Assembly (NCBI GenBank): GCA_964017155.1
Contig: OZ024861.1
Span: forward strand, 21,561,213 to 21,625,212
DNA length: 64,000 nucleotides
Reading direction: 5' to 3'
Source: Oasisia sp. SBJ-2009
Taxonomy: Eukaryota > Annelida > Polychaeta > Sabellida > Siboglinidae
Each line of letters opens with the position of its first letter. The stretch's first letter is position 1. The translations under genes were made by a program, and so were the position numbers. A model generated the notes under the pieces. The model searched no databases. It saw nothing but the letters and a program-made list of their open reading frames with translations, and had not been told where the DNA came from. Below, piece by piece: positions 14,501-29,583 of the stretch.

Positions 14501-17500
14501 TTAGCGCTTCCATCGAACCACCCCTTATTAACGCATCCATCCAACCACCCCTACTTAACGCATCCATCCAACCACCCCTACTTAATGCATCCATCCATTC
14601 ACCTCTACTTAATGCATCCAAACCCCACTACTTAACGCATCCGTCCAACCACCCCTACTTATCGCATCCATCCAACCACTCCTACTTAACGCATCCATTC
14701 AACCACCCCTACTTATCCTATCCATTCAACCACCCGTACTTAACGCATCCATCAATAACCCCTACTTATCGTATCCATCCAACCACTCCTACTTAACGTA
14801 TCCATCCAACCACCCCTACTTAACGCATCCATTCAACCACCCCTATTTAACGTATCCATCCAACCACTCCTACTTAACGCATCCATCCAACCTCCCCTTC
14901 TTAACGCATCCAATCAAACACCCCAACTTAACGCATCCGTCCAACCACCCCTACTTAACGCATCCGTCCAAAAACCCCTACTTATCGCAACCATTCAACC
15001 ACCCCTACTTAACTTATCCATCCAACCATCCCTAAATAACGCATCCATTCAACCACCCCTACTTATCCCATCCATTCAACCACCCGTACTTAACGCATCC
15101 ATCAATAACCCCTACTTATCGTATCCATCCAACCACTCCTACTTAACGTATCCATCCAACCACCCCTACTTAACGCATCCATTCAACCACCCCTATTTAA
15201 CGTATCCATCCAATCTCCCCTACTTAATGCATCCATCCAATCCCCCCTTCTTATCACATCCATTCACCAACCACCCCTGCTTTACGCATCCATTCAACAA
15301 CCCCTACTTAACGCATCCATCCAACCACTCCTACTTAACGCATCCATCCAACCTCCCCTTCTTAACGCATCCAATCAAACACCCCAACTTAACGCATCCG
15401 TCCAACCACCCCTACTTAACGCATCCGTCCAAAAACCCCTACTTATCGCAACCATTCAACCACCCCTACTTAACTTATCCATCCAACCATCCCTAAATAA
15501 CGCATCCATTCAACCACCCCTACTTATCCCATCCATTCAACCACCCGTACTTAACGCATCCATCAATAACCCCGACTTATCGTATCCATCCAACCACTCC
15601 TACTTAACGTATCCATCCAACCACCCCTACTTAACGCATCCATTTAACCACCCCTATTTAACGTATCCATCCAATCTCCCCTACTTAATGCATCCATCCA
15701 ATCCCCCCTTCTTATCACATCCATTCAACAACCACCCCTGCTTTACGCATCCATTCAACCACCCCTACTTAACGCATCCATCCAACAACCCGTAATTAAC
15801 GCATCCATTCAACTACCCCTATATATCGCATCCATCCCACCACTCTTACTTAACGCTTCCATTCAACCACCCCTAATTAACGCATCAATACAACCCCATA
15901 CTTAATGCATCCATCCAACCTCCCCTCCTTAGCGCATCCATCCTACCACCCCTACCTAACGCATCCATTCAACCACCCCTTTTTAACGCATCCATTCAAC
16001 CACCCCTATTTATCACATACATTCAACCACCCGTACTTATCGCATCCATCCAATGACCCCTACGTATCGTATCCATCCAACCACTCCTACTTAACGTATC
16101 CATCCAACCACCCCTACTTAACGCATCCATTCAACCACCCCTATTTAACGTATCCATCCAATCTCCCCTACTTAATGCATCCTTCCAATCCCCCCTACTT
16201 ATCACATCCATTCACCAACCACCCCTGCTTTACGCATCCATTCAACAACCCCTACTTAACGCATCCATCCAACCACTCCTACTTAACGCATCCATCCAAC
16301 CTCCCCTTCTTAACACATCCAATCAAACACCCCAACTTAACGCATCCGTCCAACCACCCGTACTTAACGCATCCGTCCAAAAACCCCTACTTATCGCAAC
16401 CATTCAACCACCCCTACTTAACTTATCCATCCAACCATCCCTAAATAACGCATACATTCAACTACCCATACTTAGCGCATCCATCGAAACACTCGTACTT
16501 AACGTATCCATCCAACCACGTCTACTTAACGCATCCATCCAACCACCCCTACTTAGCGCTTCCATCCAACCACCCCTTATTAACGCATCCATCCAACCAC
16601 CCCTACTTAACGCATCCATCCAACCACCCCTATTTAATGCATCCATCCATTCACCTCTACTTAATGCATCCAAACCCCACTACTTAACGCATCCATCCAA
16701 CCACCCCAACTTATCGCATCCATCCAACCACTCCTACTTAGCGCATCCATCCAACCTCCCCTTCTTAACGCATCCAATCAAACACCCCTATGTAATGCAT
16801 CCATCCAACCACCACTACTTAGCGCATCCATCCAACCACTCCTGCTTAGCGCATCCATCCAACCACCCCTACTTAGCGCATCCGTCCTACCACCCCTACT
16901 TATCGCATCCATCCATTCACCTCTACTTAATGCATCCATCCAACCACCCGTACTTAAGGCATCCATCCAACCACTCCTAGTTAGCGCATCCAACCAACCA
17001 CCCCTACTTAGCGCATCCGTCCTACCACCCCTACTTATCGCAACCATTCAACTACCCCTACTTAACTTATCCATTCAACCACCCCTAGTTATCCCATCCA
17101 TTCAACCTCCCGTACTTAACGCATCCATCCAATGACCCCTACGTATCGTATCCATCCAACCACTCCTACTTAACGTATCCATCCAACCACCCCTACTTAA
17201 CGCATTCATTCAACCACCCCTATTTAACGTATCCATCCAATCTCCCCAACTTAACGCATCCGTCCAACCACCCCTACTTAACGCATCCGTCCAACAACCG
17301 CTACTTATCGCAACCATTCAACCACCCCTACTTAGCTTATCCATCCAACCACCCCTAAATTAACTACCCGTACTTAGCGCATCCATCGAAACAGTCGTAC
17401 TTAACGTATCCATCCAACAACCTCTACTTAACGCATCCATCCACCACTCCTACTTATCGCATCCATCCAACCTCCCCTTCTTAACGCATCCAATCAAACA

Positions 17501-17609
17501 CCCCTATGTAATGCATCCATCCAACCACCACTACTTAATGCATCCATCCATTCACCTCTACTTAATGCATCCATCCAACCACCCCTACTTATCGCATCCA
17601 TCCAACCAC

Positions 17610-18560
17610 TCCTACTTAGCGCATCCATCCAACCTCCCCTTCTTAATGCATCCAATCAAACACCCCTATGTAATGCGTCCATCCAACCACCACTACTTAA
17701 CGCATCCATCCAACCACTCCTGCTTAGCGCATCCATCCAACCACCCCTACTTAACGCATCCGTCCTACCACCCCTACTTATCGCATCCATCCATTCACCT
17801 CTACTTAATGCATCCACCCAACCACCCGTACTTAACGCATCCATCCAACCACTCCTACTTAGCGCATCCAACCAACCACCCCTGCTTAGCGCATCCGTCC
17901 TACCACCCCTACTTATCGCAACCATTCAACTACCCCTACTTAACTTATCCATCCAACCACCCCTAAATAACGCATCCATTCAACCACCCGTACTTAGCTC
18001 ATCCATTCAACCACCCCTACCAAACGCATCCATCCAACCATCCCTACTTTATGCTTCCATCCATTCACCTCAACTTAATGCATCCATCCAACCACCCCTA
18101 TATAACGCATCCATCCAACCACCCCTACTTAATTCTTCCATCCATTCACCACAACTTAATGCATCCATCCAAGCACCCCTACTTAACGCATCCATCCATT
18201 CACCTCTACTTAACGCATCCATCCAACCACTCCTACTTAACGCATCCATCCATCCACCCCGTCTTAACGCATCCATCCAACCACTCCTACTTAACGCATC
18301 CATCCAACCTCCCCCTCTTAACGCATCCAATCAAACACCCCAACTTAACGCATCCGTCCAACCACCCCTACTTATCGCATCCGTCCAACAACCCCTACTT
18401 ATCGCAACCATTCAACCACCCCTACTTAACTTATCCATCCAACCACCACTAAATAACGCATACATTCAACTACCCATACTTAGGGCATCCATCGAAACAC
18501 TCGTACTTAACGTATCCATCCAACCACCTCTACTTAACGCATCCATCCAACCACCCCTAC
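17610..18560 (+). repeat. HOR block, right copy (4060-bp offset)
   Basis: Second copy of the block at 13550-14500. The match fades where 18520-18560 reads TTAACGCATCC while the left copy reads TTATCGCATCC and then TTAGCGCTTCC. Confidence 0.8.
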
Positions 18561-18614
18561 TTAACGCATCCATCCAACCACCCCTAATTAACGCATCCAT
18601 CCAACCACCCATAC

Positions 18615-19300
18615 TTAGCGCATCCATCCAACCACCCTACTTAACGCATCCATCCAACCACCACTACTTAATGCATCCATCCATTCACCTCTACTTAATG
18701 CATCCAACCACCCATACTTAATGCATCCATCCAACCATCCCTACTTAGCGCATCCATCAAACTACACCTACTTATCGCATCCATCCAACCACCCCTACTT
18801 AACGCATCCATCCCACCACTCCTACTTAAAGCATCCATTCAACCACCCCTACAGAACGCATCCATCCAACCATCCCTACTTAATGCTTCCATCCATTCAC
18901 CTCAACTTAATGCATCCATCCAACCACCCCTATATAACGCATCCACCCAACCACCGCTACTTACTTCTTCCACCCATTCACCTCAACTTAATGCATCCAT
19001 CCAAGCACCCTTACTTAACGCATGCATCCATTCACCTCTACTTAACGCATCCATCCAACCACTCCTACTTAACGCATCCATCCATCCACCCCTACTTAAC
19101 GCATCCATCCAACCACTCCTACTTAACGCATCCATCCAACCTCCCCTTCTTAACGCATCCAATCAAACACCCCTTCTTAACGCATCCGTCCAACCACCCC
19201 TACTTAACGCATCCGTCCAACAACCCCTACATATCGCAACCATTCAACCCCACCTACTTAGCTTATCCATCCAACCACCCCTAAATAACGCATATATTCA
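18615..19300 (+). repeat. HOR block, left copy (2741-bp offset)
   Basis: About 0.69 kb that recurs at 21356-22041 with the same rare variants: CATCAAACTACACC, CTACAGAACGC and CACCGCTACTTACTTCTTCC. A few base differences are visible, for example GCATGCATCC occurs at a different unit in each copy. Confidence 0.8.
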
Positions 19301-20903
19301 ACTACCCGTACTTAGCGCATCCATCCAATCCCCCCTATTTATCACATCCATTCAGCAACCACCCCTGCTTTACGCATCCATTCAACCACCCTTACTTAAC
19401 ACATCCATCCAACCACCCGTAATTAACGCATCCATTCAACTACCCCTATATATCCCATCCATCCGACCACTCCTGCTTAACGCTTCCATTCAACCACCCC
19501 TAATTAACGCATCAATACAACCCCATACTTAATGCATCCATCCAACCTCCCCTCCTTAGCGCATCCATCCTACCACCCCTACCTAACGCATCCATTCAAC
19601 CACCCCTTCTTAACGCATCCATTCAACCACCCCTACTTATCCCATCCATTCAACCACCCGTACTTAACGCATCCATCCAATGACCCCTACGTATCGTATC
19701 CATCCAACCACTCCTACTTAACGTATCCATCCAACCACCCCTACTTAACGCATCCATTCAACCACCCCTATTTAACGTATCCATCCAATCTCCCCTACTT
19801 AATGCATCCATCCAATCCCCCCTACTTATCACATCCATTCACCAACCACCCCTGCTTTACGCATCCATTCAACCACCCCTACTTAACGCATCCATCCAAC
19901 CACCCCTACTTAACGCATCCATCCAACCACTCCTACTTAACGCATCCATCCAACCTCCCCTGCTTAACGCATCCAATCAAACACCCCAACTTAACGCATC
20001 CGTCCAACTACCCCTACTTAACGCATCCGTCCAACCACCACTACTTAATGCATCCATCCATTCACCTCTACTTAATGCATCCAAACCCCACTACTTAACG
20101 CATCCATCCAACCACCCCTACTTAACGCATCCATCCAATCACTCCTACTTATCGCATCCATCCAACCTCCCCTTCTTATCGCATCCAATCAAACACCCCT
20201 ATGTAATGCATCCATCCAACCACCACTACTTAATGCATCCATCCATTCACCTCTACTTAATGCATCCACCCATCCACCCGTACTTGACGCATCCATCCAA
20301 CCACTCCTACTTAGCGCATCCATCCAACCACCCCTACTTAACGCATCCGTCCTACCACCCCTACTTAATGCATCCATCCATTCACCTCTACTTAATGCAT
20401 CCAAACCCCACTACTTAACGCATCCATCCAACCACCCCTACTTATCGCATCCATCCAACCACTCCTACTTAGCGCATCCATCCAACCTCCCCTTCTTAAT
20501 GCATCCAATCAAACACCCCTATGTAATGCATCCATCCAACCACCACTACTTAACGCATCCATCCAACCACTCCTGCTTTGCGCATCCATCCAACCACCCC
20601 TACTTAACGCATCCGTCCTACCACCCCTACTTATCGCATCCATCCATTCACCTCTACTTAATGCATCCATCCAACCACCCGTACTTAACGCATCCATCCA
20701 ACCACTCCTACTTAGCGCATCCAACCAACCACCCCTACTTAGCGCGTCCGTCCTACCACCCCTACTTATCGCAACCATTCAACTACCCCTACTTAACTTA
20801 TCCATCCAACCACCCCTAAATAACGCATCCATTCAACCACCCGTACCTAGCTCATCCATCCAACCACCACTACTTAACGCATACATTCAACTACCCCTAC
20901 TTA
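19270..20903 (+). repeat. HOR duplication, left copy (6168-bp offset)
   Basis: About 1.63 kb repeated at 25438-27071 with a constant 6168-bp offset and only a handful of base changes (for example CTACCACCCC near 20353 against CTGCCACCCC near 26521). The high similarity suggests a recent unequal exchange or conversion. Confidence 0.85.
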
Positions 20904-21355
20904 GCGCATCCATCCAATCATCCCTACTTAACGCATCCATCGAAACACTCCTACTTAGCGTATCCATCCAACCACCTCTACTTAACGCATCCTTCCAACC
21001 ACCCCTACTTAACGCATCCATCCAACCACCCCTAATTAACGCATCCGTCCAACTACCCCTACTTAACGCATCCGTCCAACCACCACTACTTAATGCATCC
21101 ATCCATTCACCTCTACTTAATGCATCCAAACCCCACTACTTAACGCATCCATCCAACCACCCCTACTTAACGCATCCATCCAATCACTCCTACTTATCGC
21201 ATCCATCCAACCTCCCCTTCTTATCGCATCCAATCAAACACCCCTATGTAATGCATCCATCCAACCACCACTACTTAATGCATCCATCCATTCACCTCTA
21301 CTAAATGCATCCACCCATCCACCCGTACTTGACGCATCCATCCAACCACTCCTAC

Positions 21356-22041
21356 TTAGCGCATCCATCCAACCACCCTACTTAACGCATCCATCCAACC
21401 ACCACTACTTAATGCATCCATCCATTCACCTCTACTTAATGCATCCAACCACCCATACTTAATGCATCCATCCAACCATCCCTACTTAGCGCATCCATCA
21501 AACTACACCTACTTATCGCATCCATCCAACCACCCCTACTTAACGCATCCATCCCACCACTCCTACTTAAAGCATCCATTCAACCACCCCTACAGAACGC
21601 ATCCATCCAACCATCCCTACTTAATGCTTCCATCCATTCACCTCAACTTAATGCATCCATCCAACCACCCCTATATAACGCATCCACCCAACCACCGCTA
21701 CTTACTTCTTCCATCCATTCACCTCAACTTAATGGATCCATCCAAGCACCCTTACTTAACGCATCCATCCATTCACCTCTACTTAACGCATCCATCCAAC
21801 CACTCCTACTTAACGCATGCATCCATCCACCCCTACTTAACGCATCCATCCAACCACTCCTACTTAACGCATCCATCCAACCTCCCCTTCTTAACGCATC
21901 CAATCAAACACCCCTACTTAACGCATCCGTCCAACCACCCCTACTTAACGCATCCGTCCAACAACCCCTACATATCGCAACCATTCAACCACACCTACTT
22001 AGCTTATCCATCCAACCACCCCTAAATAACGCATACATTCA
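21356..22041 (+). repeat. HOR block, right copy (2741-bp offset)
   Basis: Second copy of the 18615-19300 block, with the same order of rare units. It is followed by a HOR period that opens with the 25-bp marker unit near 22250. Confidence 0.8.
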
Positions 22042-23821
22042 ACTACCGGTACTTAGCGCATCCATCCAATCCCCCCAACTTATCACATCCTTTCACCAAC
22101 CACCCCTGCATTACGCATCCATTCAACCACCCCTATTTAACGCATCCATCCAACCACCCGTAATTAACGCATCCATTCAACTACCCCTATATATCCCATC
22201 CATCCCACCACTCCTACTTAACGCTTCCATTCAACCACCCCTAATTAACGCATCAATACAACCCCATACTTAATGCATCCATTCAACCACCCCTTCTTAA
22301 CGCATCCATTCAACCACCCCTACTTATCCCATCCATTCAACCACCCCTACCTAACGCATCCATTCAACCACCCCTTCTTAACGCATCCATTCAACCACCC
22401 CTACTTATCCCATCCATTCAACCTCCCGTACTTAACGCATCCATCCAATGACCCCTACGTATCGTATCCATCCAACCACTCCTGCTTAACGTATCCATCC
22501 AACCACCCCTACTTAACGTATTCATTCAACCACCCCTATTTAACGTATCCATCCAATCTCCCCTACTTAATGCATCCATCCAATCCCCCCTACTTATCAC
22601 ATCCATTCACCAACCACCCCTGCTTTACGCATCCATTCAACCACCCCTACTTAACGCATCCATCCAACCACCCCTACTCATCACATCCATTCACCAACCA
22701 CCCCTGCTTTACGCATCCATTCAACAACCCCTACTTAACGCATCCATCCAACCACCCCTACTTAACGCATCCATCCAACCACTCCTACTTAACGCATCCA
22801 TCCAACCTCCCCTTCTTAACGCATCCAATCAAACACCCCAACTTAACGCATCCGTCCAACCACCCCTACTTAACGCATCCGTCCAACAACCCCTACATAT
22901 CGCAACCATTCAACCACACCTACTTAGCTTATCCATCCAACCACCCCTAAATAACGCGTACATTCAACTACCCGTACTTAGCGCATCCATCCAATCCCCC
23001 CTACTTATCACATCCATTCAGCAACCACCCCTGCTTTACGCATCCATTCAACCACCCCTACTTAACGCATCCATCCAACCACCCGTAATTAACGCATCCA
23101 TTCAACTACCCCTATATATCCCATCCATCCCACCACTCCTACTTAACGCTTCCATTCAACCACCCCTAATTAACGCATCAATACAACCCCATACTTAATG
23201 CATTCATTCAACCACCCCTTCTTAACGCATCCATTCAACCACCCCTACTTATCCCATCCATTCAACCTCCCGTACTTAACGCATCTATCCAATGACCCCT
23301 ACGTATCGTATCCATCCAACCACTCCTACTTAACGTATCCATCCAACCACCCCTACTTAACGCATTCATTCAACCACCCCTATTTAACGTATCCATCCAA
23401 TCTCCCCTACTTAATGCATCCATCCAATCCCCCCTACTTATCACATCCATTCACCAACCACCCCTGCTTTACGCATCCATTCAACCACCCCTACTTAACG
23501 CATCCATCCAACCACCCCTACTTATCACATCCATCCAACCACTCCTACTTAACGCATCCATCCAACCTCCCCTTCTTAACGCATCCAATCAAACACCCCT
23601 ACTTAACGCATCCGTCCAACCACCCCTACTTAACGCATCCGTCCAACAACCCCTACATATCGCAACCATTCAACCACTCCTACTTAGCTTATCCATCCAA
23701 CCACCCCTAAATAACGCATATATTCAACTACCCGTACTTAGCGCATCCATCCAATCCCCCCTATTTATCACATCCATTCAGCAACCACCCCTGCTTTACG
23801 CATCCATTCAACCACCCCTAC

Positions 23822-26390
23822 TTAACACATCCATCCAACCACCCGTAATTAACGCATCCATTCAACTACCCCTATATATCCCATCCATCCGACCACTCCT
23901 GCTTAACGCTTCCATTCAACCACCCCTAATTAACGCATCAATACAACCCCATACTTAATGCATCCATCCAACCTCCCCTCCTTAGCGCATCCATCCTACC
24001 ACCCCTACCTAACGCATCCATTCAACCACCCCTTCTTAACGCATCCATTCAACCACCCCTACTTATCCCATCCATTCAACCACCCGTACTTAACGCATCC
24101 ATCCAATGACCCCTACGTATCGTATCCATCCAACCACTCCTACTTAACGTATCCATCCAACCACCCCTACTTAACGCATCCATTCAACCACCCCTATTTA
24201 ACGTATCCATCCAATCTCCCCTACTTAATGCATCCATCCAATCCCCCCTACTTATCACATCCATTCACCAACCACCCCTGCTTTACGCATCCATTCAACC
24301 ACCCCTACTTAACGCATCCATCCAACCACCCCTACTCATCACATCCATTCACCAACCACCCCTGCTTTACGCATCCATTCAACAACCCCTACTTAACGCA
24401 TCCATCCAACCACCCCTACTTAACGCATCCATCCAACCACTCCTACTTAACGCATCCATCCAACCTCCCCTTCTTAACGCATCCAATCAAACACCCCAAC
24501 TTAACGCATCCGTCCAACCACCCCTACTTAACGCATCCGTCCAACAACCCCTACATATCGCAACCATTCAACCACACCTACTTAGCGCATCCATCCAACC
24601 ACCCCTAAATAACGCGTACATTCAACTACCCGTACTTAGCGCATCCATCCAATCCCCCCTACTTATCACATCCATTCAGCAACCACCCCTGCTTTACGCA
24701 TCCATTCAACCACCCCTACTTAACGCATCCATCCAACCACCCGTAATTAACGCATCCATTCAACTACCCCTATATATCCCATCCATCCCACCACTCCTAC
24801 TTAACGCTTCCATTCAACCACCCCTAATTAACGCATCAATACAACCCCATACTTAATGCATTCATTCAACCACCCCTTCTTAACGCATCCATTCAACCAC
24901 CCCTACTTATCCCATCCATTCAACCTCCCGTACTTAACGCATCCATCCAATGACCCCTACGTATCGTATCCATCCAACCACTCCTACTTAACGTATCCAT
25001 CCAACCACCCCTACTTAACGCATTCATTCAACCACCCCTATTTAACGTATCCATCCAATCTCCCCTACTTAATGCATCCATCCAATCCCCCCTACTTATC
25101 ACATCCATTCACCAACCACCCCTGCTTTACGCATCCATTCAACCACCCCTACTTAACGCATCCATCCAACCACCCCTACTTATCACATCCATTCACCAAT
25201 CACCCCTGCTTTACGCATCCATTCAACCACCCCTACTTAACGCATCCATCCAACCACCCCTACTTAACGCACCCATCCAACCACTCCTACTTAACGCATC
25301 CATCCAACCTCCCCTTCTTAACGCATCCAATCAAACACCCCTACTTAACGCATCCGTCCAACCACCCCTACTTAACGCATCCGTCCAACAACCCCTACAT
25401 ATCGCAACCATTCAACCACTCCTACTTAGCTTATCCATCCAACCACCCCTAAATAACGCATATATTCAACTACCCGTACTTAGCGCATCCATCCAATCCC
25501 CCCTATTTATCACATCCATTCAGCAACCACCCCTGCTTTACGCATCCATTCAACCACCCCTACTTAACACATCCATCCAACCACCCGTAATTAACGCATC
25601 CATTCAACTACCCCTATATATCCCATCCATCCGACCACTCCTGCTTAACGCTTCCATTCAACCACCCCTAATTAACGCATCAATACAACCCCATACTTAA
25701 TGCATCCATCCAACCTCCCCTCCTTAGCGCATCCATCCTACCACCCCTACCTAACGCATCCATTCAACCACCCCTTCTTAACGCATCCATTCAACCACCC
25801 CTACTTATCCCATCCATTCAACCACCCGTACTTAACGCATCCATCCAATGACCCCTACGTATCGTATCCATCCAACCACTCCTACTTAACGTATCCATCC
25901 AACCACCCCTACTTAACGCATCCATTCAACCACCCCTATTTAACGTATCCATCCAATCTCCCCTACTTAATGCATCCATCCAATCCCCCCTACTTATCAC
26001 ATCCATTCACCAACCACCCCTGCTTTACGCATCCATTCAACCACCCCTACTTAACGCATCCATCCAACCACCCCTACTTAACGCATCCATCCAACCACAC
26101 CTACTTAACGCATCCATCCAACCTCCCCTGCTTAACGCATCCAATCAAACACCCCAACTTAACGCATCCGTCCAACTACCCCTACTTAACGCATCCGTCC
26201 AACCACCACTACTTAATGCATCCATCCATTCACCTCTACTTAATGCATCCAAACCCCACTACTTAACGCATCCATCCAACGACCCCTACTTAACGCATCC
26301 ATCCAATCACTCCTACTTATCGCATCCATCCAACCTCCCCTTCTTATCGCATCCAATCAAACACCCCTATGTAATGCATCCATCCAACCA
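23822..26390 (+). repeat. HOR duplication, left copy (3247-bp offset)
   Basis: About 2.5 kb recurring from 27069. It contains three successive HOR periods, each opened by a 25-bp unit with the marker AATACAACCCCATACTT. The periods here are about 844 and 898 bp. The offset is 3247 bp up to about 25700 and 3193 bp afterwards, because the right copy lacks two 27-bp units. Confidence 0.82.
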
Positions 26391-27068
26391 CCACTACTTA
26401 ATGCATCCATCCATTCACCTCTACTTAATGCATCCACCCATCCACCCGTACTTGACGCATCCATCCAACCACTCCTACTTAGCGCATCCATCCAACCACC
26501 CCTACTTAACGCATCCGTCCTGCCACCCCTACTTAATGCATCCATCCATTCACCTCTACTTAATGCATCCAAACCCCACTACTTAACGCATCCATCCAAC
26601 CACCCCTACTTATCGCATCCATCCAACCACTCCTACTTAGCGCATCCATCCAACCTCCCCTTCTTATTGCATCCAATCAAACACCCCTATGTAATGCATC
26701 CATCCAACCACCACTACTTAACGCATCCATCCAACCACTCCTGCTTTGCGCATCCATCCAACCACCCCTACTTAACGCATCCGTCCTACCTCCCCTACTT
26801 ATCGCATCCATCCATTCACCTCTACTTAATGCATCCATCCAACCACCGGTACTTAACGCATCCATCCAACCATTCCTACTTAGCGCATCCAATCAACCAC
26901 CCCTACTTAGCGCGTCCGTCCTACCACCCCTACTTATCGCAACCATTCAACTACCCCTACTTAACTTATCCATCCAACCACCCCTAAATAACGCATCCAT
27001 TCAACCACCCGTACTTAGCTCATCCATCCAACCACCACTACTTAACGCATACATTCAACTACCCCTAC
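25438..27068 (+). repeat. HOR duplication, right copy (6168-bp offset)
   Basis: Copy of 19270-20903. It overlaps the end of the other duplication (23822-26390). It stops abruptly near 27069, where the sequence jumps from TACCCCTACTTAGCG context to TACCCCTACTTAACACATCC, the start of the 3247-bp-offset copy. Confidence 0.83.
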
Positions 27069-29583
27069 TTAACACATCCATCCAACCACCCGTAATTAAC
27101 GCATCCATTCAACTACCCCTATATATCCCATCCATCCGACCACTCCTGCTTAACGCTTCCATTCAACCACCCCTAATTAACGCATCAATACAACCCCATA
27201 CTTAATGCATCCATCCAACCTCCCCTCCTTAGCGCATCCATCCTACCACCCCTACCTAACGCATCCATTCAACCACCCCTTCTTAACGCATCCATTCAAC
27301 CACCCCTACTTATCCCATCCATTCAACCACCCGTACTTAACGCATCCATCCAATGACCCCTACGTATCGTATCCATCCAACCACTCCTACTTAACGTATC
27401 CATCCAACCACCCCTACTTAACGCATCCATTCAACCACCCCTATTTAACGTATCCATCCAATCTCCCCTACTTAATGCATCCATCCAATCCCCCCTACTT
27501 ATCACATCCATTCACCAACCACCCCTGCTTTACGCATCCATTCAACCACCCCTACTTAACGCATCCATCCAACCACCCCTACTTATCACATCCATTCACC
27601 AACCACCCCTGCTTTACGCATCCATTCAACCACCCCTACTTAACGCATCCATCCAACCACCCCTACTTAACGCATCCATCCAACCACTCCTACTTAACGC
27701 ATCCATCCAACCTCCCCTTCTTAACGCATCCAATCAAACACCCCAACTTAACGCATCCGTCCAACCACCCCTACTTAACGCATCCGTCCAACAACCCCTA
27801 CATATCGCAACCATTCAACCACACCTACTTAGCTTATCCATCCAACCACCCCTAAATAACGCGTACATTCAACTACCCGTACTTAGCGCATCCATCCAAT
27901 CCCCCCTACTTATCACATCCATTCAGCAACCACCCCTTCTTTACGCATCCATTCAACCACCCCTACTTAACGCATCCATCCAACCACCCGTAATTAACGC
28001 ATCCATTCAACTACCCCTATATATCCCATCCATCCCACCACTCCTACTTAGCGCTTCCATTCAACCACCCCTAATTAACGCATCAATACAACCCCATACT
28101 TAATGCATCCATTCAACCACCCCTTCTTAACGCATCCATTCAACCACCCCTACTTATCCCATCCATTCAACCTCCCGTACTTAACGCATCCATCCATTGA
28201 CCCCTACGTATCGTATCCATCCAACCACTCCTACTTAACGTATCCATCCAACCACCCCTACTTAACGCATTCATTCAACCACCCCTATTTAACGTATCCA
28301 TCCAATCTCCCCTACTTAATGCATCCATCCAATCCCCCCTACTTATCACATCCATTCACCAACCACCCCTGCTTTACGCATCCATTCAACCACCCCTACT
28401 TAACGCATCCATCCAACCACCCCTACTTATCACATCCATTCACCAACCACCCCTGCTTTACGCATCCATTCAACCACCCCTACTTAACGCATCCATCCAA
28501 CCACCCCTACTTAACGCATCCATCCAACCACTCCTACTTAACGCATCCATCCAACCTCCCCTTCTTAACGCATCCAATCAAACACCCCAACTTAACGCAT
28601 CCGTCCAACCACCCCTACTTAACGCATCCGTCCAACAACCCCTACATATCGCAACCATTCAACCACACCTACTTAGCTTATCCATCCAACCACCCCTAAA
28701 TAACGCGTACATTCAACTACCCGTACTTAGCGCATCCATCCAATCCCCCCTACTTATCACATCCATTCAGCAACCACCCCTGCTTTACGCATCCATTCAA
28801 CCACCCCTACTTAACGCATCCATCCAACCACCCGTAATTAACGCATCCATTCAACTACCCCTATATATCCCATCCATCCCACCACTCCTACTTAACGCTT
28901 CCATTCAACCACCCCTAATTAACGCATCAATACAACCCCATACTTAATGCATCCATTCAACCACCCCTTCTTAACGCATCCATTCAACCACCCCTACTTA
29001 TCCCATCCATTCAACCACCCGTACTTAACGCATCCATCCAATGACCCCTACGTATCGTATCCATCCAACCACTCCTACTTAACGTATCCATCCAACCACC
29101 CCTACTTAGCGCATCCATTCAACCACCCCTATTTAACGTATCCATCCAATCTCCCCTACTTAATGCATCCATCCAATCCCCCCTACTTATCACATCCATT
29201 CACCAACCACCCCTGCTTTACGCATCCATTCAACCACCCCTACTTAACGCATCCATCCAACCACCCCTACTTAACGCATCCATCCAACCACTCCTACTTA
29301 ACGCATCCATCCAACCTCCCCTGCTTAACGCATCCAATCAAACACCCCAACTTAACGCATCCGTCCAACCACCCCTACTTAACGCATCCGTCCAACCACC
29401 ACTACTTAATGCATCCATCCATTCACCTCTACTTAATGCATCCAATCCCCACTACTTAACGCATCCATCCAACCACCCCTACTTAACGCATCCATCCAAC
29501 CACTCCTACTTAGCGCATACATCCAACCTCCCCTTCTTAACGCATCCAATCAAACACCCCTATGTAATGCATCCATCCAACCA
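27069..29583 (+). repeat. HOR duplication, right copy (3247-bp offset)
   Basis: Second copy of 23822-26390. It ends in the same ATGCATCCAATCCCCACTACTT type of block seen near 26250. Together with 19.3-26.4 kb it makes 19-31 kb the most homogeneous part of the array. Confidence 0.8.
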
